Under the pieces are notes generated by a model. That model was given only the letters and a program-made list of their open reading frames with translations, was not told the origin of the DNA and did not search any database. Of a stretch of 64,000 nt of DNA, positions 58,571 through 64,000 are shown piece after piece; positions within the stretch are counted from its first letter, which is position 1; each line of letters begins with the position of its first letter. The translations under genes were made by a program, and so were the position numbers. Location of the stretch: NCBI RefSeq assembly GCF_937873615.1, contig NZ_CALMYP010000004.1, positions 62,001 through 126,000 on the forward strand, written 5' to 3'. This stretch comes from an uncultured Paracoccus sp. GTDB lineage: Bacteria > Pseudomonadota > Alphaproteobacteria > Rhodobacterales > Rhodobacteraceae.

Positions 58571-59731
58571 ATGTTCACGCATGGCATGGAATTCGATCTG
58601 GGCGAGGATATCGGCGCGCTGCGCGAGATGGTGCATCGCTTCGCGCAGGAGCGCATCAAGCCGCTCGCGGCCGAGACCGACCGCACGAATGCCTTCCCGA
58701 ACGCGCTTTGGCAGGAGATGGGCGAGCTCGGTCTTCTGGGCATCACCGTGTCCGAGGAATATGGCGGCTCCGGCATGGGTTATCTGGCCCATACCATCGC
58801 GACCGAGGAGATCGCGCGGGCCTCGGCCTCGATCAGCCTCAGCTATGGGGCGCATTCGAACCTCTGCGTGAACCAGCTGAAGCTGAACGCGAGTGAGGAG
58901 CAGAAGCGGAAATACCTGCCGAAGCTGTGTTCCGGGGAACATGTCGGCGCCCTGGCCATGTCCGAGGAAGGCGCGGGCTCCGACGTCGTCGGCATGAGGC
59001 TGCGCGCCGAGAAGCGGAACGGCTATTATGTGCTGAACGGCTCGAAATACTGGATCACCAACGGGCCGGATGCCGATACGCTGGTGGTCTATGCCAAGAC
59101 CGACCCCGAGGCCGGATCGAAGGGTATCACCGCCTTCATCGTCGAGAAGGGCCTCACCGGCTTCACCCAGGGGCCGCATTTCGACAAGGTCGGGATGCGC
59201 GGCTCGAACACCGGTGAGCTGATCTTCGAGAATTGCGAAATCCCCTTCGAGAATGTGCTGGGCGAAGAAGGCAAGGGCGTGCGCGTGCTGATGTCGGGCC
59301 TCGATTACGAACGCCTGGTGCTGTCGGGGATCGGGACCGGCATCATGGCGGCCTGTCTGGACGAGGTCGTGCCTTACAGCAAGGAACGCAGGCAGTTCGG
59401 CAAGCCCATCGGGGATTTCCAGCTGATGCAGGCCAAGATCGCCGACATGTATGTCGCCATGAACACCGCCAAGGCCTATGTCTACGAGGTCGCCAGGGCC
59501 TGCGATGCGGGCAAGGTCACCCGGCAGGACGCGGCGGGCGCGGTGCTTTACGCGTCCGAACAGGCGATGGTGCAGGCGCATCAGGCGGTGCAGGCGCTTG
59601 GCGGGGCGGGCTTCCTGAATGACAGCGTGGTCAGCCGGCTGTTCCGCGACGCCAAGCTGATGGAGATCGGCGCCGGCACCAGCGAGATCCGCCGGATGCT
59701 GATCGGGCGCGAGTTGATGGCCGGGGCGTGA
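58571..59731 (+). CDS. ivd: Isovaleryl-CoA dehydrogenase
   Basis: 386 residues, full acyl-CoA dehydrogenase: FAD-contacting LAMSEEGAGSDVVGMRLRAE and YWITNGPDADTLVVYAKTDP, and the C-terminal EIGAGTSEIRRMLIGREL. The catalytic glutamate lies in GLDYERLVLSG near residue 246, the position used by isovaleryl-CoA dehydrogenases, rather than near residue 370 as in most family members. It converts isovaleryl-CoA to 3-methylcrotonyl-CoA for the carboxylase encoded downstream. GGAGGGG precedes the start. Confidence 0.95.
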   Translation: MFTHGMEFDLGEDIGALREMVHRFAQERIKPLAAETDRTNAFPNALWQEMGELGLLGITVSEEYGGSGMGYLAHTIATEEIARASASISLSYGAHSNLCVNQLKLNASEEQKRKYLPKLCSGEHVGALAMSEEGAGSDVVGMRLRAEKRNGYYVLNGSKYWITNGPDADTLVVYAKTDPEAGSKGITAFIVEKGLTGFTQGPHFDKVGMRGSNTGELIFENCEIPFENVLGEEGKGVRVLMSGLDYERLVLSGIGTGIMAACLDEVVPYSKERRQFGKPIGDFQLMQAKIADMYVAMNTAKAYVYEVARACDAGKVTRQDAAGAVLYASEQAMVQAHQAVQALGGAGFLNDSVVSRLFRDAKLMEIGAGTSEIRRMLIGRELMAGA

Positions 59732-59900
59732 GGGGGACGGTCATGCGTGCTACAGCCGTCATTGGCCCGCGTGCCAGGTCGGGAAGATGAGGGCTCACGC
59801 CACAACGGCTGACCGGGGTGGGCGGGACGCTGCCGGCTGGCCCCTGACCCGTCCCGTTTCCCGGCGCGCGGTGCCTGCGCGCGCGCCCGGATGCGATCGC

Positions 59901-60524
59901 TCAGAAGCGATGGATATAGGAGACGCCGTAAACCATCGGGTCGACATTGACCTCGCCGATCTTGTCGCCGTTCAGCTTCACATCGGCGTCGATGTCGATC
60001 CAGCGCAGGTCGCCGCGGATGGCCGAGCGGTCGTTGACCCAGTAATCGGCCCCCAGATGCGCCGCCAGCCCGAGGCTGTTCTTGACCTGCAGGTCGGCGC
60101 CCTCCAGCGGGCCGCGCGCATCGGCGTCATAGAAGCCGGTGAAATTGATGCCGAGACCGACGAAGGGCTTGAACTGCGGCGTGGCGTCGAAGTGATATTG
60201 CAGCGAGACGACCGGCGGCAGTTGCTTGACCTTGCCGATCAGGGTGCCATTGGATTCGATCTCGTGGCTGAAGGGCAGCGCGCCCAGAACCTCGATCCCC
60301 AGATTGTCGCGGATGAAATATTCGACGGTGATGCTGGGCCGGGTGCTGTCGCCGATATCGGTCGGAACCGCGCCGTCGGCCAGGTCGCCATTGTCGGATT
60401 TGGGGTTCACATTGGCGATGCCGACGCCAATCGTCCAATCCCCCTGCGATTGCGCCAATGCCGGCGCGGCGGCCCCCAGTCCCGTGGCGATCAGGGTCGC
60501 GGCGATCAGAAGCTGATGTGTCAT
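59901..60524 (-). CDS. ompW: OmpW family outer membrane protein
   Basis: 207 residues with a signal peptide ending APALAQ. The mature chain has the eight-strand OmpW barrel pattern: WTIGVGIANVNPKSDNG, ITVEYFIRDNLGIEVLGALP, LQYHFDATPQFKPFVGLGIN, and ends in a phenylalanine (YIHRF) for outer membrane insertion. It interrupts the leucine-degradation genes on the opposite strand. The gaps on either side (59732-59900, 60525-60703) hold no gene. Confidence 0.92.
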   Translation of the reverse strand: MTHQLLIAATLIATGLGAAAPALAQSQGDWTIGVGIANVNPKSDNGDLADGAVPTDIGDSTRPSITVEYFIRDNLGIEVLGALPFSHEIESNGTLIGKVKQLPPVVSLQYHFDATPQFKPFVGLGINFTGFYDADARGPLEGADLQVKNSLGLAAHLGADYWVNDRSAIRGDLRWIDIDADVKLNGDKIGEVNVDPMVYGVSYIHRF

Positions 60525-60703
60525 GGCCGTCCTTTCAACTGGTCAGATATGTCATGCGCGCAGACCAGAGGCCTCTGGCCCCGGATCGGCATTGATCTGC
60601 ATCAACGAAGGCCGGCTTTGCGCCCGGCTGCGTCAACATGGCGCATGATCGCGCGGCGGATGGGAGCCGGGGCCCCCGGGACCGGTCAAGGGAAGGATAT
60701 GGA

Positions 60704-62308
60704 ATGAAACTGAAAACCTCTGCCACCCCGTCATCCGATGCCTTCCGCGCCAATCGCGAAGCGCATCTGTCCCTGATCGCCACCGCCCGCGAAGCCGCCG
60801 AAGCGGTGCTGGCAGGCGGCGGCCCGAAGGCGATGGAACGGCACGTCTCGCGCGGGAAGATGCCGCCGCGCGAGCGGGTGGCGAACCTTCTGGACCCCGG
60901 CAGCCCGTTTCTGGAAATCGGCGCGACGGCGGCGCATGGCATGTATGACGGCGATGCACCCGGCGCCGGGGTGATCGCCGGCGTGGGCCGCGTCCATGGG
61001 CAAGACGTGATGGTCGTGGCCAATGACGCCACGGTCAAGGGCGGCACCTATTACCCGATGACGGTGAAAAAGCACCTGCGCGCGCAGGAAATCGCCGCGG
61101 AATGCTGCCTGCCCTGCATCTATCTGGTCGATTCGGGCGGGGCCAACCTGCCCAATCAGGACGAGGTCTTTCCCGACCGCGACCATTTCGGCCGCATCTT
61201 CTATAATCAGGCGCAGATGAGCGCGAGGGGCATCCCGCAGATCGCCGTGGTCATGGGCTCCTGCACCGCCGGGGGGGCCTATGTCCCGGCCATGTCCGAT
61301 GTGACCATCATCGTCCGCAATCAGGGCACCATCTTCCTTGCCGGCCCGCCTTTGGTGAAGGCCGCCACCGGAGAGGTCGTCAGCGCCGAGGATCTGGGCG
61401 GCGGCGATGTGCATACGCGGCTGTCGGGTGTGGCCGACTATCTGGCCGAGGACGACGCCCATGCGCTTGCCCTTGCCCGCCGCGCCGTGTCGCATCTGAA
61501 CCGGGCGCTGCCGCAGACGGTGGTCTGGCAAAGCCCGGAAGCGCCGGCCTACGACCCCGAGGAAATCCTTGGCGTCGTGCCGGGCGATCTGCGCACGCCT
61601 TACGATATCCGCGAGGTCATTGCCCGCGTGGTCGATGGCTCTCGCTTCGACGAGTTCAAGGCCCGCTATGGCGAGACGCTGGTGACCGGCTTCGCCCATG
61701 TCGAGGGCTGCCCGACAGGCATCGTCGCCAATAACGGCGTGCTGTTTTCCGAGGCCGCGCAGAAGGGCGCGCATTTCATCGAGCTGTGCAGCCAGCGCAA
61801 TATCCCGCTGATCTTCCTGCAGAATATCACCGGCTTCATGGTTGGGCGCAAATATGAAAACGAGGGCATCGCGCGTCACGGTGCCAAGATGGTGACGGCG
61901 GTGGCGACGACCAATGTGCCGAAGATCACCATGCTGGTCGGCGGCAGTTTCGGGGCCGGCAATTACGGCATGGCCGGGCGCGCCTATGGCCCACGCTTCC
62001 TCTGGACCTGGCCCAACAGCCGCATCTCGGTCATGGGAGGCGAACAGGCGGCAGGCGTGTTGGCCACCGTCCGCCGCGACGGGATCGAGCGCAAGGGCGG
62101 CACCTGGACCCCCGAGGAAGAGGCCGAATTCAAGCGTCCCACCATCGAGATGTTCGAGCGTCAGTCGCACCCGCTTTACGCCTCGGCCCGGCTCTGGGAT
62201 GACGGTATCGTCGATCCGAGGAAGACCCGCGAGGTGCTGGCGCTGTCGCTCCGCGCCTCGTTGAACGCCCCCATCGAGCCGACGCGCTTTGGCGTCTTCA
62301 GGATGTGA
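60704..62308 (+). CDS. mccB: Methylcrotonyl-CoA carboxylase beta subunit
   Basis: 534 residues from ATG 60704 (GGAAGGA upstream). A complete carboxyltransferase with [78 protein letters not shown], and [20 protein letters not shown]. It transfers carboxyl from biotin to 3-methylcrotonyl-CoA in leucine breakdown. The partner biotin carboxylase lies at 62459. Confidence 0.95.
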   Translation: MKLKTSATPSSDAFRANREAHLSLIATAREAAEAVLAGGGPKAMERHVSRGKMPPRERVANLLDPGSPFLEIGATAAHGMYDGDAPGAGVIAGVGRVHGQDVMVVANDATVKGGTYYPMTVKKHLRAQEIAAECCLPCIYLVDSGGANLPNQDEVFPDRDHFGRIFYNQAQMSARGIPQIAVVMGSCTAGGAYVPAMSDVTIIVRNQGTIFLAGPPLVKAATGEVVSAEDLGGGDVHTRLSGVADYLAEDDAHALALARRAVSHLNRALPQTVVWQSPEAPAYDPEEILGVVPGDLRTPYDIREVIARVVDGSRFDEFKARYGETLVTGFAHVEGCPTGIVANNGVLFSEAAQKGAHFIELCSQRNIPLIFLQNITGFMVGRKYENEGIARHGAKMVTAVATTNVPKITMLVGGSFGAGNYGMAGRAYGPRFLWTWPNSRISVMGGEQAAGVLATVRRDGIERKGGTWTPEEEAEFKRPTIEMFERQSHPLYASARLWDDGIVDPRKTREVLALSLRASLNAPIEPTRFGVFRM

Positions 62309-62309
62309 C

Positions 62310-62477
62310 ATGGACCCGGTTGGCTTCAAATTCGGCGACAGCCGCGAGCTCTGCGACCGGCTTCTGGCGCTGGTCCGGTCGGGCGCAAAGACCGCCAGTT
62401 GCGGCGCCGTTCGAAACGCTCGTCCCGCTGGACGAAACCTCATGAGGGAGGAGCCGCCATGTTCCAGAAGATCCTGA
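62310..62477 (+). pseudogene. Fragment of an ASCH-domain protein between mccB and mccA
   Basis: From ATG 62310 the frame reads FKFGDSRELCDRLLALVRSG and AKTASCGAVRN, the start of an ASCH domain (FGD, LVxxGxKTA), a family of about 140 residues. After some 35 codons the similarity ends and the frame overlaps the mccA start by 19 bases to a stop at 62475. It looks like a remnant after an internal deletion. It may still couple translation between mccB and mccA. Confidence 0.65.
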
Positions 62478-64000
62478 TCGCCAACCGGGGCGAGATCGCC
62501 TGCCGGGTCATCGACACCTGCCGCCGGCTGGGGGTGGCCACGGTCGCGGTCTATTCCGACGCCGACCGCGCCGCGCGCCATGTCGCCATGGCCGACGAGG
62601 CCGTGCATCTGGGCGGGCCGGCACCCAAGGACAGCTATCTGCGCGGCGAGGCGATCATTCGCGCGGCCCTCGATACCGGGGCGCAGGCGATCCATCCGGG
62701 TTACGGCTTCCTGAGCGAAAACCCGGATTTCGTCGATGCGGTGGAAGCCGCCGGGCTGGTCTTCATCGGGCCGTCGGCCAGGGCGATCCGGGCCATGGGG
62801 CTGAAGGACGCGGCCAAGGCGCTGATGGAAAAGGCCGGTGTGCCGGTCGTGCCGGGCTATCACGGCGAAAATCAGGATGCGGCGCATCTGGCCGCCGAGG
62901 CCGAAAAGATCGGCTATCCGGTGCTCATCAAGGCGGTGGCCGGCGGTGGCGGCAAGGGGATGCGCATGGTCGAACGCGCGGGCGATTTCGCCGATGCGCT
63001 GGACAGCGCGCAGGGCGAGGCGCGCACCGCCTTCGGCAATCCCGATGTGCTGATCGAGAAATATATCCTGCAACCCCGCCATATCGAGATGCAGGTCTTC
63101 GGCGACGGGGTTCGCGCCGTGCATCTGTTCGAACGCGACTGTTCCTTGCAGCGCCGCCACCAGAAGGTGATCGAGGAAGCGCCCGCGCCCGGCATGACGC
63201 CCGAAATGCGGCAGGCCATGGGCGAGGCTGCCACGCGCGCGGCAGAGGCCATCGGCTATGCCGGTGCCGGGACCATCGAATTCATCGTCGACGGCGCGGA
63301 CGGGCTGCGCCCCGACGGGTTCTGGTTCATGGAGATGAACACGCGGTTGCAGGTCGAGCACCCGGTGACCGAGGCGATCACCGGTGTCGATCTGGTCGAA
63401 TGGCAGTTGCGCGTGGCCTCGGGCGAACCGCTTCCGGCCCGGCAGGAGGATCTGGCCATTCGCGGCCATGCCTTCGAGGCCCGGCTTTACGCCGAGGACG
63501 TGCCGGCGGGGTTCCTGCCGGCGACGGGCAGGCTCGCCCATCTGGAATTCCCGGATCAGGCGAGAATCGAGACCGGGGTGCGCCCCGGCGACACGATCAG
63601 CCCCTGGTATGACCCGATGATCGCCAAGGTCGTGACCTGGGGACCGACACGGGCGATTGCGCTGCGTGCGCTGGAAGCGGCGCTGGTGGATACCGAGGTC
63701 GCGGGATCCGTCACCAATGTCGATTTCCTGATCGCCCTGACCCGGCATGACGGTTTTCGCGCCGGAGAGGTCGATACCGGGCTGATCGGGCGCGATCTCG
63801 ACGCGCTGATTGCCGCCGCCGAGCCGGACCCGCGCGCGCTGGCGCTGGCGGTGGTCGGGCTGGCGGGGCTTTCCGATCCCGGCGTGACGGGCGGCATGAC
63901 CCTGTGGCAGCCCCTGCGCCGCACCGTCGCCTGGGAGGGCGGCGAGGCAATGCTGGAGGTCGAAGGCCCGGGTGCGGCCCGTGTCAGCGTGAACGGGCAG
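62459..64000 (+). CDS. mccA: Methylcrotonyl-CoA carboxylase alpha subunit, N-terminal part
   Basis: 514 codons from ATG 62459 to the window end, with no stop. Biotin carboxylase features are complete: KILIANRGEIACRVIDTCRR, HPGYGFLSENPDF, the ATP-grasp loop AVAGGGGKGMRMV, FERDCSLQRRHQKVIEEAP and EMNTRLQVEHPVTE. The C-terminal biotinyl domain with its lysine lies beyond the window. GGGAGGAG precedes the start. Pairing with mccB and ivd supports methylcrotonyl rather than acetyl- or propionyl-CoA carboxylase. Confidence 0.94.
   Translation, partial: MFQKILIANRGEIACRVIDTCRRLGVATVAVYSDADRAARHVAMADEAVHLGGPAPKDSYLRGEAIIRAALDTGAQAIHPGYGFLSENPDFVDAVEAAGLVFIGPSARAIRAMGLKDAAKALMEKAGVPVVPGYHGENQDAAHLAAEAEKIGYPVLIKAVAGGGGKGMRMVERAGDFADALDSAQGEARTAFGNPDVLIEKYILQPRHIEMQVFGDGVRAVHLFERDCSLQRRHQKVIEEAPAPGMTPEMRQAMGEAATRAAEAIGYAGAGTIEFIVDGADGLRPDGFWFMEMNTRLQVEHPVTEAITGVDLVEWQLRVASGEPLPARQEDLAIRGHAFEARLYAEDVPAGFLPATGRLAHLEFPDQARIETGVRPGDTISPWYDPMIAKVVTWGPTRAIALRALEAALVDTEVAGSVTNVDFLIALTRHDGFRAGEVDTGLIGRDLDALIAAAEPDPRALALAVVGLAGLSDPGVTGGMTLWQPLRRTVAWEGGEAMLEVEGPGAARVSVNGQ

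Noticed and set aside
60731-63748. Very long reverse-strand open frame (1005 codons) across mccB and mccA
   Set aside because: It is the antisense shadow of two well-supported carboxylase genes, with histidine/arginine-rich composition typical of such shadows and no domain pattern.

Overview
The window is high-GC, densely coded DNA from an alphaproteobacterium, most likely a Paracoccus-like member of the Rhodobacteraceae. This is an inference from gene families and gene orders typical of that group (recombinase with DUF2924, ParB-methylase phage genes, ArsJ operon, inositol cluster with IolC-DUF2090). No rRNA or complete tRNA gene was seen.

Layout. (1) 1-1820: chromosomal edge with a secreted double-barrel protein, a decayed LysE-type start and a MliC-type lysozyme inhibitor. 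(2) About 2026-28372: a prophage-like element. It has a large serine recombinase with DUF2924, a CI/LexA-type repressor with a coupled gene of unknown function, and a recombination/replication module (Sak4-like ATPase, SSB-like protein, Cas4-like nuclease, RecD-like helicase, Toprim primase, RuvC-like resolvase). Next come HNH, a ParB-methylase, a small reverse-strand cargo block with a cold-shock protein, a complete HK97-type head module, and a lysis module (M15 endolysin, nested spanin pair). There is no tail gene at all. The 3' end of the primase gene carries 13 copies of GTTCAC/GTGAAC arranged as two facing arrays around an alternating purine-pyrimidine tract, a candidate replication origin. 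(3) 28411-37030: arsenic and metal resistance. It holds an ArsR-ArsC fusion, GAPDH, ArsJ, Acr3, a Zn/Cd/Pb P-type ATPase, a MerR regulator, a YnfA-type protein, a broken CDF transporter and an intact one. Two MerR-type promoters with 19-bp spacers and near-identical dyads link the ATPase and the CDF gene to one regulator. (4) 37031-38346: a graveyard of integrase-like, IS630 and nested IS3 fragments. (5) 38347-55199: myo-inositol uptake and catabolism. Left-facing genes encode a truncated dehydrogenase, an IolE-like protein and an IdhA-type dehydrogenase. Two LacI-family regulators follow, then a long right-facing operon: ABC transporter, a 30-residue secreted peptide, IolH, IolG, an IolI-like protein, IolC-DUF2090, IolD, IolE, a small membrane protein and IolB. 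(6) 55303-57537: an RTX/Hint-domain secreted protein. (7) 57679-64000: leucine degradation (isovaleryl-CoA dehydrogenase, methylcrotonyl-CoA carboxylase beta and alpha), with a decayed duplicate of the ivd promoter and start, an OmpW-type porin and an ASCH-protein fragment.

How the genes work together. The phage element encodes integration, lysogeny control, its own recombination and replication, DNA packaging into a capsid and cell lysis, but could only make infectious particles with borrowed tails or if tail genes were lost. The ars genes combine arsenite export (Acr3) with arsenate removal as 1-arseno-3-phosphoglycerate (GAPDH plus ArsJ). The iol operon takes inositol through IolG, IolE, IolD, IolB and IolC, and the DUF2090 half of IolC probably supplies the aldolase step. 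The window ends inside the biotin carboxylase gene.
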